Source: JBJYIN01 sp046237015 (lineage in GTDB: Bacteria; Pseudomonadota; Gammaproteobacteria; Enterobacterales; Enterobacteriaceae). Taken from it: a stretch of 37,195 nt of DNA. The stretch covers positions 1-37,195 of the forward strand of contig NZ_JBJYIN010000026.1 in assembly GCF_046237015.1 (NCBI RefSeq), read 5' to 3'. Each line of letters opens with the position of its first letter. The stretch's first letter is position 1. Below are positions 1 through 7,544 of the stretch, one piece after another. The position numbers were made by a program, and so were the translations under genes. The notes under the pieces are model-generated. The model was not told the origin of the DNA, did not search any database, and saw only the letters and a program-made list of their open reading frames with translations.

Positions 1-671
1 GGAGTAGTCTGCACGTCATGCACAGCCCCGTCTTTCAAACCCAGGTTTGCGCGAAACTCTTCTACATCATCAATATCAGAACCATTTGCTGATTTTTTCA
101 TTGCGCCATCAAGCGTAGCCTGAGCGTTTCCCGCCGCCATCTCTGCCGCATTTTTAGCAGTTATAGCGGCATTGGCTGAATCGGTCGCTGATGTACTGGC
201 ACGCTCTGCTTGAATTACCGCAGCACTGAGATTTTGGGCATACTGCGCCGCTGCATCCCTAGCAGCAATGGCATTGTTAGCGGCAATCTCCGTCCTATTT
301 TTTAACTCCTGAACCATTGCCGACTTCGCAGTTACATCTGCCTGAATCTCACGAAAGTAAGCGATCGCAGAAGGCGTGACGGTTTGTTCCATCGCTTGGA
401 TTTTCAGTAATTCATTCAGTGTTGTCGGCGTGGTTTTTTCGTTAATTGAAACCGAGCCGTACAACGTATTTTTTCCGTCTGCCTGAATGGAGATCGAGTA
501 ATCACATAGCTCAAGAGGGATAGCGTACTCCCCGGCGTCATTTGCGATTACCGATGCAGAAAAACCGTTCAACACTGAATTACCATTTGTCAGTGCGGTA
601 AAGGTAATTTCAGCATGAGGAACAGGAATACCAGCAGGGTTAACTAATACGCCACTGATTAATACGCTCAT
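1..671 (-). CDS. Tail fibre, N-terminal part (runs off the left edge)
   Basis: The reading frame opens with ATG at 671 and stays open for 223 codons to the window edge, so only the N-terminus is present. It begins MSVLISGVLVNPAGIPVPHA and continues with a beta-rich segment that includes GEYAIPLELCDYSI, matching the prophage tail-fibre N-terminal domain of lambda Stf and related fibres, which attaches the fibre to the tail. From about residue 115 it becomes an Ala/Ser/Asn-rich helical stretch (AAARDAA, ATDSANAA), as in the coiled shaft of Stf-like proteins. The start overlaps the stop of the preceding gene as ATGA, so it is co-translated with the structural operon. The receptor-binding part would lie outside the window. 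Family assignment is from recognised sequence pattern; virion position is inferred. Confidence 0.8.
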   Translation of the reverse strand, partial: MSVLISGVLVNPAGIPVPHAEITFTALTNGNSVLNGFSASVIANDAGEYAIPLELCDYSISIQADGKNTLYGSVSINEKTTPTTLNELLKIQAMEQTVTPSAIAYFREIQADVTAKSAMVQELKNRTEIAANNAIAARDAAAQYAQNLSAAVIQAERASTSATDSANAAITAKNAAEMAAGNAQATLDGAMKKSANGSDIDDVEEFRANLGLKDGAVHDVQTT

Positions 672-1318
672 GCTTGCGTGCTCCCATTATATTGCGCCTG
701 CTTTTTCTGCCCTGCCGCAGTATCAGTTTGTGATTTAACGCCCAACAGATCGACGAAGGTTTGATAGTGCTGAGACGACAACATTGCGTTATTGCCGTTC
801 TCGCTATCTTTGCCATACGCACGGAACAAAACCCATTCCAAAACAGGGTTGATATACAACTCATCAAGGGGGAACTTTTGGGGGATCTCGGTAATGCTGG
901 CAGGATTAGGTAAACGCGCGACGTTGATTTCCAATTGAGCTCCGGCCAGTGCGCCGGGGAAAACAAAGAAGGTTTTAGGCGTCTGCTCATCGTAACAATA
1001 GCGCTCAATCGGGCCCGTTATGCTGTGCCAGTCGGGATACTGGTAATCGAGAACATCACGCGGAAACGGCTGAATAGCTCGCCCCCCAACTACTCGCGTA
1101 ATTTCTAGTAACCGTATAGCCCCCTCTGGTAAATGCTGTCTAGTACCGGGCTCACAATCAAATATTTCAATAGATGCCCCTGCATCTGGACGAATAATAA
1201 TGATGGCGTTAATCGCATCATTGTAATAATCCAGCAATTCGGACTTGGGCCAGCGCAGCCACAGAGAGTCCAGCAGTTGTGAGTTTGCCCTGCCGATAAT
1301 GTCGTTAATCGTTGTCAT
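668..1318 (-). CDS. Phage structural protein, probable head-tail adaptor (216 aa)
   Basis: A 216-residue soluble protein beginning MTTINDIIGRANSQLLD. The N-terminal helical segment with WPKSELLDYYNDAINAI, followed by a beta-rich middle and a C-terminal segment (LYINPVLEWVLFRAYGKDSE), resembles the short adaptor proteins of podoviruses that dock under the portal; I believe such proteins are in the DUF6682-like group, but I cannot verify it. Its place between coat-side genes and the tail fibre supports a head-to-tail connector role. It overlaps the previous gene by TAATG and the next by ATGA, so translation of the three is coupled. No catalytic motifs are visible. Confidence 0.6.
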   Translation of the reverse strand: MTTINDIIGRANSQLLDSLWLRWPKSELLDYYNDAINAIIIIRPDAGASIEIFDCEPGTRQHLPEGAIRLLEITRVVGGRAIQPFPRDVLDYQYPDWHSITGPIERYCYDEQTPKTFFVFPGALAGAQLEINVARLPNPASITEIPQKFPLDELYINPVLEWVLFRAYGKDSENGNNAMLSSQHYQTFVDLLGVKSQTDTAAGQKKQAQYNGSTQA

Positions 1319-1899
1319 TAGTAGAATTCGTGTTTACGGACGGGATTGTGGAAGCCGGTTATCGGGGAGTTATCAAGCGCATCACGATAGGCACGTCGAT
1401 AACCATCAGTGAAGATGGTTCGGAAATACGCGGCTCGTTGCGGATCGCTCCACGGCTTGCCCGGCATCAAATAGAGGTCTTCCAACGCACCGGCAGCAAT
1501 CACATCCGCATAATCGTCAGCCAACGCATCAGGCACACTATCCGCAGTGCGACGAGGTTCCACAGCAAAGAGAATGGCGATACGACCAAACGGCCGTGTA
1601 GGCGCAATGTGATTCGCTGAAATCACGGTAAAGTCTACGCCAGCAATAAGAACGGCCGGATCATCCGGGTTGCTAATATCGGTGGCCAGTAAGCGCTTGA
1701 CGCACTTCACTTCCAGACTCTCCGTCAGCGTGAGCGTTACACCTTGCTCAACCTCTGCCAGCACCAGCGATTCACGGCAGAACAGCGACTCACGGCAAAA
1801 TGTGATAGCGGCTTCCAATGCAGATTGCAGCATCATGAAATCTAACGGCCCGCTAATATGTTTGCGGATCGCTGGCAGGAATGCGTCAAGCGATGCCAT
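1318..1899 (-). CDS. Phage structural protein, unknown (193 aa)
   Basis: A 193-residue protein starting MASLDAFLPAIRKHISGPLD. Its early helical part followed by beta segments, and the sequence ALADDYADVIAAGALEDLYLMPGKPWSDP, are typical of small podovirus head-completion or connector proteins, but I do not recognise a named family with certainty. It carries an in-frame tandem 18-base duplication at 1766-1801, giving the repeated peptide FCRESL twice. The start overlaps the stop of the upstream 144-aa gene (TAATG), and its own stop overlaps the next start in the same way. Role as a minor virion protein is inferred from position only. Confidence 0.6.
   Translation of the reverse strand: MASLDAFLPAIRKHISGPLDFMMLQSALEAAITFCRESLFCRESLVLAEVEQGVTLTLTESLEVKCVKRLLATDISNPDDPAVLIAGVDFTVISANHIAPTRPFGRIAILFAVEPRRTADSVPDALADDYADVIAAGALEDLYLMPGKPWSDPQRAAYFRTIFTDGYRRAYRDALDNSPITGFHNPVRKHEFY
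1766..1801 (-). repeat. 18-bp tandem duplication inside the 193-aa gene
   Basis: Two adjacent 18-base units (1766-1783 and 1784-1801) differ at only a few positions and duplicate six codons (FCRESL) in frame. This looks like a recent slippage or duplication event that has been tolerated by the protein. Confidence 0.75.
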
Positions 1900-2333
1900 T
1901 ATTTAGCGTCCTTCGCTTTGATGACCTCACGAACGCGAGCACGGAAATCATTAACTTTTTCCTGAGCGCCCTGTTTCAGATCTAAATCTTCCGCTTCGAT
2001 CAGCGTTGCCAGTTGCGCAGAAGTTAGTTTTGCCAGGTCAACATCATCATTGCCAATTTTCACTACAAAGCTATTCGCCGCAACTTCAGCTTTCTGGCGT
2101 GCCAGTTCTTCCGCAGCCAACTGGACTTTTAATGCCTCGTCTTCCGCTGACTGCGCCAACACCGATGTCACCTGGTCTTCACGTACCCATACGGTAGGAA
2201 ATTCCAGCAACTGGTGAGCAATCCCGCTTTCAACGTTGACGGGTTTAAGGCGAGGAAAGATCAGGCGACTACCCGTTACGGTATCGCGCTTTTTGTCTTT
2301 CTCACCGATGTACACAACAGAAATCTCTGTCAT
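1899..2333 (-). CDS. Phage virion-module protein, unknown (144 aa)
   Basis: A 144-residue acidic, mostly helical protein starting MTEISVVYIGEKDKKRDTVT. The N-terminal 50 residues have a small beta-rich pattern (GSRLIFPRLKPVNVE); the C-terminal half is a charged helix (EELARQKAEVAAN) followed by DLAKLTSAQLATLIEAEDLD, which looks like a short SAP/HeH-like helix-extension-helix fold. It lies directly between the small decoration-like protein and the connector genes, and a rho-independent terminator sits just upstream. A head-associated role is inferred from position; no function is known to me. Confidence 0.55.
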   Translation of the reverse strand: MTEISVVYIGEKDKKRDTVTGSRLIFPRLKPVNVESGIAHQLLEFPTVWVREDQVTSVLAQSAEDEALKVQLAAEELARQKAEVAANSFVVKIGNDDVDLAKLTSAQLATLIEAEDLDLKQGAQEKVNDFRARVREVIKAKDAK

Positions 2334-2348
2334 TTTTTAATCCTTATG

Positions 2349-2370
2349 AAAAAGCCCACCGAAGTGGGCT
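2349..2370 (-). terminator. Terminator between the 127-aa and 144-aa genes
   Basis: On the minus strand, AGCCCAC and GTGGGCT pair around a TTCG tetraloop (stem 2353-2359 with 2364-2370) and are followed by four T residues (2349-2352). It lies in the 56-base gap after the 127-aa gene. Because essential virion genes follow, it must be read through, presumably by Q-modified polymerase. Confidence 0.7.
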
Positions 2371-2389
2371 GGATAATGTTGGAAGCGGC

Positions 2390-2773
2390 TTAGTAGCCTA
2401 CCGCGACATACTTCACATTGATGACCAGACGGCCCGTTGCGGCACCTCCGGCAATCGTGGCGGTAATTTTCTCACCGCTGGACGCCGTGCTGTACGGCAC
2501 CACGGGTACAGATTTCGCTACCGCATCAGCATGGCTGGCCGCTGCGACAAGCGTATGCTCACCGCTCTTTACTTCCACTGTTACGCCTGCGCCCAACGCG
2601 TCGCTGACAATATCAATGGAACAGATACGCATACCGATCGGCATTTCCAGTAACTCAACTACCGCGCCAGCGGCGGCGGCAGAAAGCACAATTTGGCTCT
2701 CAGCCAAAGATAGGTTGCCCTGCGGCCCTTGATAAATAGCGTCACGCATAGAGGGCGCTTGAATAGTTGCCAT
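2390..2773 (-). CDS. Small capsid-adjacent protein, possible head decoration (127 aa)
   Basis: A 127-residue protein (MATIQAPSMRDAIYQGPQGN) rich in Ala, Val, Gly and Ser with alternating beta-strand character in its second half (GVTVEVKSGEHTLVAAAS, GRLVINVKYVAVGY). It directly follows the coat gene, the usual place for decoration or head-stabilising proteins in podophages. A 58-base gap upstream contains a GC-rich inverted repeat (2800-2817). There is no signal peptide or membrane helix. Decoration is an inference from location, size and fold type. Confidence 0.55.
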   Translation of the reverse strand: MATIQAPSMRDAIYQGPQGNLSLAESQIVLSAAAAGAVVELLEMPIGMRICSIDIVSDALGAGVTVEVKSGEHTLVAAASHADAVAKSVPVVPYSTASSGEKITATIAGGAATGRLVINVKYVAVGY

Positions 2774-2799
2774 AAGATTCTCTCCGAATGGAACAAGGA

Positions 2800-2817
2800 G
2801 GCAGGACGGAGCCTGCC
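2800..2817 (-). terminator. Weak hairpin between coat and 127-aa genes
   Basis: GGCAGG (2800-2805) pairs with CCTGCC (2812-2817) around a six-base loop. On the minus strand it is followed by TCCTTG rather than a T run, so it is at best an attenuator or mRNA-stabilising 3' end for the coat message. Confidence 0.35.
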
Positions 2818-2831
2818 GTTATGGAATGGGA

Positions 2832-4055
2832 TTAACGCCCGGTGGTAATCGCTGAATCCACGACGATGACACCATGGTCATTCAAGCGACCATCTTTCTG
2901 TTGGAAGCGAATTTTTTTCAGCCCGTTAATCCAGCGGACGGAAATTTCCGTACCGTTTCCGTGGTCCACTTTCTCTTCGTGATAGCCAAAGTGACCGCCA
3001 CCCTCACCCGTACCGTAAGCATTCGCCAGCGCCTGACCACCGAGCAGCATTGCGCGATCAATAGTGGTTTTCGCTTCTTTCTGGGTCACAGTGGCTGTCA
3101 GATCATTACCGGACACAGAAACCAGAGAACCCGGATTGAAGCGGATTGGCATACCCGTGTATTTGCGCACCAGGATGTTACGCCACATCGCACACTCGCC
3201 TTTGAACAGTGGATGGTCAAAGCCTTTGGAGCGTTGAATCACGCGGGACAACATTGCCTGCCAATCTTTACCGGAGGTAGACGTATACCAGTCATTCCAC
3301 TGGCGCGGCGTTACGTTTAGCACGTAATACGGATCTTCATTTGCCATTTCGTCTTTCGACATTTTGACGGGCTGGAGCGGGTGCGACATTTCATCGATAA
3401 ACAAAGACAGGTTATCAACCACACCCAGCGTAAACAGATCCGCAGCATCCAGACCTTCAAAGCTAGTCGCATCACCGGCGTAAAAGTGACGGTCGTAGGT
3501 TGGCGGCAGCACATCATTGATCATGATTTTGCCAAACTCGCCATGGCTGACCAGCGGTAAGATGGTGTCATCAGCGATGAAGTCACCACGAGATCCCGCG
3601 AGATGCACTGTAGCGCACTGATCCTGAAGGTCATTGAAGTACGTTCCCAACAGAGTCCGAGCGGTTTTGTTCAGATTATGCTTGAAGCGTTGTTCTGACA
3701 TTTTCCCACCAGCGTCAACCAGGTGGCGACCCTGATTGATTTTGAGAGAGAAGTCAGCGAACGCGAGGTTTTCACCGCGCCCTTCCAGCTTCGCATCGCC
3801 CATCGTCGGGCGCTTGGACAGTTTGTGGACGATCTGCATATCCACTTCATCACCTTTCTGTTTTTGCAGATCGGTGATACGCACCACTGGTGCGGTATAG
3901 CTGGTTTGCTTCACACCTTTTTTATCCGGCGTTACTGCTTTGGGCGCTTCCTGCTGTTCCGTCATGATGTTAACGAATGAGCGGTTGCGGTTGGCTGCGG
4001 TGAACAGCGCAACCTGCATCAACTTATTCGCTTGGGCGGAGGTAATCGTAGTCAT
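2832..4055 (-). CDS. Major capsid protein, N4-gp56 family (407 aa)
   Basis: A 407-residue coat protein beginning MTTITSAQANKLMQVALFTA. The pattern matches the N4-gp56/DUF4043-type major capsid family, recognisable by TDLQKQKGDEVDMQIVHKLS, the GRGENLAFADFSLKINQGRH segment (beta-tongue region) and the C-terminal ALANAYGTGEGGGHFGYHEE. Length is normal for the family (about 400 aa). HK97-fold coat proteins build the icosahedral shell on the scaffold. The gene follows the scaffold gene with a terminator hairpin between them (4071-4095), and the 127-aa gene follows. The start at 4055 is preceded by AGGGAGTCAAC, a good ribosome site. Confidence 0.9.
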   Translation of the reverse strand: MTTITSAQANKLMQVALFTAANRNRSFVNIMTEQQEAPKAVTPDKKGVKQTSYTAPVVRITDLQKQKGDEVDMQIVHKLSKRPTMGDAKLEGRGENLAFADFSLKINQGRHLVDAGGKMSEQRFKHNLNKTARTLLGTYFNDLQDQCATVHLAGSRGDFIADDTILPLVSHGEFGKIMINDVLPPTYDRHFYAGDATSFEGLDAADLFTLGVVDNLSLFIDEMSHPLQPVKMSKDEMANEDPYYVLNVTPRQWNDWYTSTSGKDWQAMLSRVIQRSKGFDHPLFKGECAMWRNILVRKYTGMPIRFNPGSLVSVSGNDLTATVTQKEAKTTIDRAMLLGGQALANAYGTGEGGGHFGYHEEKVDHGNGTEISVRWINGLKKIRFQQKDGRLNDHGVIVVDSAITTGR

Positions 4056-4070
4056 GTTGACTCCCTAAAA

Positions 4071-4095
4071 AAGAAAAACCCGCACGCGGCGGGTT
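4071..4095 (-). terminator. Terminator between scaffold and coat genes
   Basis: On the minus strand AACCCGC (4089-4095) pairs with GCGGGTT (4077-4083), followed by a T-rich tail (4065-4078). It sits in the 68-base gap just before the coat gene, whose ribosome site lies a few bases beyond the hairpin. Confidence 0.75.
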
Positions 4096-4123
4096 GGATG
4101 ATGTGAGTGTGGAGTGTGTAACG

Positions 4124-5194
4124 TCAGATGGCTTGTTCTAGCAGCGCTTCAATCTGCTCGTTAGTCATACCTGCAAACATTGCTTGCAATTGGTCAGGAT
4201 CGGCATTGATCGCTTGTTCCAATGGCGATGCAGTATGAGTGGTTGTTGAACCAACATCTGACGGAGAGGCAGGCAGTGTTGCTGCCGTGGTCGCTGCCGA
4301 CAGCTTTTCTGCCGCCAGTTTCTGAATTTCTTCGGTGGTTGGTTGTTGCGTTACCGGTGACGTCACAGTCTGAGGTGCCGATTGTGCGCTCTCAGTCGGC
4401 TCCCCATACGCAGCGCGGGTACGTTTCACAACTTCACCAAATCGTTCAGTAAGTGGTTTATCTTTCCATGTAGGATCAAGTTTGAGCGTTTCATCAATGT
4501 GCACCGCCAGTGTGAAGCGGTCCGGATCGCTGCCTTGCCAGTTTTTCAATTCTGGCGTGGCATCAAGTGCCGCAACGGCGGGGTTGTCATTAACAGGTTG
4601 AGAAACTACTGGCGCTGGCTGCGCAGATTGCAGGTATTCCACTTTCTGCGTCAGCGCATCAAGCACATTCGCAACATCAGGGAAACTATCACGTACCGTC
4701 GCGATCTGCTCTGGCGTGATTTTAGCTTTTTCCGGCAACTGCGCTGGCTGCAAGCCAGCAGCGTTAATCTGGCGCGTAAAGACGTCCAGTTGCCGCTGAG
4801 CTTCAGCTAATGCTGCTGAAGTACGTTGATTCGCCTCCGCCAGTCGTTGTTTTTCAGCACGTTCGGCTTCGAGCACACCATAAGGAATAGTGTGTTTACC
4901 GTCACGGCTAAGAATGCCTTTGGCTTGATCTACTCCTGTTGATTCTGCACCTGTCTGTTGCTCCACAGCTACGCCCGGCGTCGGCGTGTTGGTATCGCCC
5001 TTATTTTCCTGCTGTGATGTCTGACCGGTTAACTCTGCCTGGTTAGTGGCTGTATCCGCAGCCGGAACAGTGACAGAAGTCGTCGTAACAACACTTGGAG
5101 CATCGGAAACATCCACATCGCCCAGACCATCCAGCAACGCTTCCAATTCCTCTGCCGTTTCATTACCCGTTAAATTATCAATATCAACGCTCAC
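4124..5194 (-). CDS. Capsid scaffold protein (356 aa)
   Basis: A 356-residue, highly charged, low-complexity protein starting MSVDIDNLTGNETAEELEAL. Residues 1-90 are acidic and Thr/Gln-rich; a coiled-coil runs through about residues 105-145 (LEAERAEKQRLAEANQR); a Gln/Pro/Thr-rich linker follows, and the C-terminus is a helical segment (PLEQAINADPDQLQAMFAGM). This composition and a position between portal and coat are the hallmarks of internal scaffolding proteins, which guide coat assembly and leave before DNA packaging. It is transcribed after the duplicated late promoter-terminator module at 5342-5417, so its level could be set by that element. No protease motif is visible. Confidence 0.8.
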   Translation of the reverse strand: MSVDIDNLTGNETAEELEALLDGLGDVDVSDAPSVVTTTSVTVPAADTATNQAELTGQTSQQENKGDTNTPTPGVAVEQQTGAESTGVDQAKGILSRDGKHTIPYGVLEAERAEKQRLAEANQRTSAALAEAQRQLDVFTRQINAAGLQPAQLPEKAKITPEQIATVRDSFPDVANVLDALTQKVEYLQSAQPAPVVSQPVNDNPAVAALDATPELKNWQGSDPDRFTLAVHIDETLKLDPTWKDKPLTERFGEVVKRTRAAYGEPTESAQSAPQTVTSPVTQQPTTEEIQKLAAEKLSAATTAATLPASPSDVGSTTTHTASPLEQAINADPDQLQAMFAGMTNEQIEALLEQAI

Positions 5195-5298
5195 GTTATA
5201 ACTCCTGCATGTCTATTTGTCGGATAGATCCGAAAGGGAAAAGGCGTATCGCTGCCCATGCGAATAAGCGCTCTACTAAAAACGCTTATCGGCACAAA

Positions 5299-5321
5299 CA
5301 AAAAAACCACCCGAAGGTGGC
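5299..5321 (-). terminator. Terminator upstream of scaffold gene
   Basis: Minus-strand stem CCACC/GGTGG (5316-5320 with 5307-5311) closed by a TTCG tetraloop and followed by seven T residues (5300-5306). It lies downstream of the second late-promoter copy and its associated terminator, giving two terminators in series before scaffold. Confidence 0.7.
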
Positions 5322-5341
5322 CGATACTGATTTTGTGGTAT

Positions 5342-5378
5342 AAAAAAACCGGAGCAGCTTTTTAAGGCATACTCCGGT
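5342..5378 (-). terminator. tR'-like terminator, copy 2 (between portal and scaffold)
   Basis: On the minus strand ACCGGAG (5372-5378) pairs with CTCCGGT (5348-5354), followed by seven T residues (5342-5348). The 17-base interior is nearly identical to that of the hairpin at 13508-13542, differing by one extra A. It is positioned about 10 bases after a promoter-like -10 box (5389-5394), as lambda tR' lies shortly after pR'. Confidence 0.75.
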
Positions 5379-5388
5379 ATCTTTCGCG

Positions 5389-5417
5389 AATTTAGCGCGT
5401 ATTCAGCGTTGAGGCAA
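5389..5417 (-). promoter_or_regulatory. Candidate second Q-dependent late promoter (copy 2)
   Basis: On the minus strand TTGCCT (5412-5417) and TAAATT (5389-5394) are separated by exactly 17 bases. The spacer end and -10 box (ATACGCGCTAAATT) and the following GAAAGATACCGGAG are shared with the module behind Q at 13553-13581. The -35 box begins four bases after the portal stop codon, just as the other copy begins four bases after the Q stop. Shared spacer sequence is where Q-binding elements lie in lambda-type late promoters; that Q acts here is an inference. Confidence 0.55.
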
Positions 5418-5420
5418 TAG

Positions 5421-7544
5421 TTACATGGGGATTGAATCAATCTGTCCCTGAATACTCTGCATCATTTGTGTGTTCAACGCCTCAATCTCTCGCGTAGTGT
5501 TCTCCATATCATGAAGAATACGGCCCGTTTCCGCCTGCTTTTTCGCATCATCAAAGCGCTGACTGTTCGTTAAAGTTTGCTCTCGCTGTGCCGCCGCCGC
5601 GATACGCTGTGCTTCAGCTTCTAGTTTCGCCACCTTCCCGGCAATCTCACGCATCGCCAGTTCCTGCTGTTGCGCCTGCAATTGCTGTTGCTGCTGTGCT
5701 GCCTGTTGCTCTTCAGGTGTCATTTCATCAGGTGCTTTTGGCGTTCCTAGCGCACTGCGGATACGTTCGATAAACTCGGCTTTCTTCGGTACATCCAGAA
5801 GCTCAACCCACATATCCAGTACCGTGGCTTGTACCTGCGGCGGCAAGCCGGTGATAACCTGGGACATACGTTCAGCCAGTTGTGATTTATAGGCTGGCGT
5901 CTGCTGGATCGGCGCAAGGGCAATATGTGCTCGCAGTCTGGAAACATCGTTAGTCATCCCACCATCGGATTCTTCATTGATAGTGACAGATTTACGACGC
6001 CGCGGATCGTCACGGTTGATGACTACATCGTAGTTCCGACGACGTTTAAGGTCATCGAGCAAATAGGAAAGTAGCAGTTGTCCAACCTGCTGGCAGGCAA
6101 ACTGATAGTTATCGTTGATTTCTGCCAGCGTTGTCGCTCCTTGTTCGACCAGGTTGCTGATCGCCACGCCAGAAGAGGCGCTGGAATCCTGCCCCAGGAA
6201 TGCCGAGTAAACGCCCATGCCATCCTGAATCAGTTTCATGCTCTCCTGCATGACCTGAAACTGCTGTTGCGCTACCTGGAAATCCTGCTGAATGTTGACT
6301 GCATCGGCGGCGGTAGTTTTATTGCGCCGTTCGGGATTAAGCGTAATCACGCCATCCGGACGCTCAGCCTCTTCGATGAGTTGCCTGTCCGACATGTTAA
6401 CAGCATCGGCATCTTTAATGATCCGCTTGGCCTGTAATAGCCAGGTCAATTTTATGCGACGGAAATTCACTTCATCCTGCGCAGGAATAGCACGGCAGGC
6501 TAAACCATACGGTGCGCCCGTTTTGTCTTTGCGATAGCCCCAGAACGGCACTAACGGGAACATGCCCTGCGGTGCTGAGCATGGACGATCGCCAAGAAAA
6601 TGCGGCCCGACAAACCATGCTTCACGTATGCGACTCACTCGCGCCATAGACACTGTAACCCGGCTGGTCGCCAGTGCGACCGCATGCATCACATTGTTTT
6701 TATCGAACTGAATAACGCGCCCATTTGATAATTCCATCACCGGCATACGCTGATAAGTACGATAATAAACGACCTGCAACAGCACTCGCTTCCGATTCGA
6801 TGATATCCATTCACTATCCTGACGACTCCAAGCGTTATATTCTTCATAACCACTAATTAGGCTGGACTCCTGTCCCTCGGCGAGATCTGATTCAACAAAG
6901 CCTTTCCACTCATGCACTGAGTAGTCAATCACGTCTGCTTTATCGGGAAACGTACCTTTTACTTCATCAACATCCAGCCAGCGCTTACGCATCAACCAGC
7001 GGCAATCACTGAGATCGGCCTCACGGCTGAACCAGTCCCAGAACACTTCGTTACGGTGTACGGTTCCCACTTTGTAGCGATTGCCGAATGGATCACTATT
7101 ACGCCGAACTTCAACCCATGACAGCCCCGCCTTAATCTGTTCTGCATAAGCATCTGAACGTGCTTTATTCAATCCAGACAAACGGCAGGCATCAGAAAAT
7201 TCAGTGTTTACCGCTTCAGCTAACTGCTCCATCTCCTCATCAGGATCATCAGCAACAACCATCAGATCGGTGCGCGTCTTCGCTTCCATACCCAACACGC
7301 CATCGATGGTAGGCGCAATCAGATTGTGCTGAGTCAGCGGTTGGCCTCGTTCTCGCAGCTTTGCCACCACTTCCGGCGCAAGCTGGTCGCCGTCGTAATA
7401 CGCGCAGGCGGTATTTGCCGTGGTTCTCCAGTCTGGCTGCGCATCAATATCCGATGAAATATCCAGTAATTGACGCTGCGTGAAACGATCGCGGTTATCC
7501 TGCTGCTGTGGCTTTGCCTCAGCTTCAATAGCGGCTGTATTCAT
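5421..7544 (-). CDS. Portal protein, P22-like (707 aa)
   Basis: A 707-residue portal, close to the 725 residues of the P22 portal gp1. Recognisable segments include TQRQLLDISSDIDAQPDWRT, the HNLIAPTIDGVLGMEAKTRT motif, DPFGNRYKVGTVHRNEVFWD, and PAQDEVNFRRIKLTWLLQAK. The C-terminal 100 residues form a Gln-rich coiled coil (about residues 610-680), as in the barrel of P22-type portals. Twelve copies form the channel through which TerL pumps DNA and on which the tail is mounted. The start overlaps the terL stop (TGATGA), so the two are translationally coupled. The gene ends immediately before the duplicated late-promoter module. Confidence 0.9.
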   Translation of the reverse strand: MNTAAIEAEAKPQQQDNRDRFTQRQLLDISSDIDAQPDWRTTANTACAYYDGDQLAPEVVAKLRERGQPLTQHNLIAPTIDGVLGMEAKTRTDLMVVADDPDEEMEQLAEAVNTEFSDACRLSGLNKARSDAYAEQIKAGLSWVEVRRNSDPFGNRYKVGTVHRNEVFWDWFSREADLSDCRWLMRKRWLDVDEVKGTFPDKADVIDYSVHEWKGFVESDLAEGQESSLISGYEEYNAWSRQDSEWISSNRKRVLLQVVYYRTYQRMPVMELSNGRVIQFDKNNVMHAVALATSRVTVSMARVSRIREAWFVGPHFLGDRPCSAPQGMFPLVPFWGYRKDKTGAPYGLACRAIPAQDEVNFRRIKLTWLLQAKRIIKDADAVNMSDRQLIEEAERPDGVITLNPERRNKTTAADAVNIQQDFQVAQQQFQVMQESMKLIQDGMGVYSAFLGQDSSASSGVAISNLVEQGATTLAEINDNYQFACQQVGQLLLSYLLDDLKRRRNYDVVINRDDPRRRKSVTINEESDGGMTNDVSRLRAHIALAPIQQTPAYKSQLAERMSQVITGLPPQVQATVLDMWVELLDVPKKAEFIERIRSALGTPKAPDEMTPEEQQAAQQQQQLQAQQQELAMREIAGKVAKLEAEAQRIAAAAQREQTLTNSQRFDDAKKQAETGRILHDMENTTREIEALNTQMMQSIQGQIDSIPM

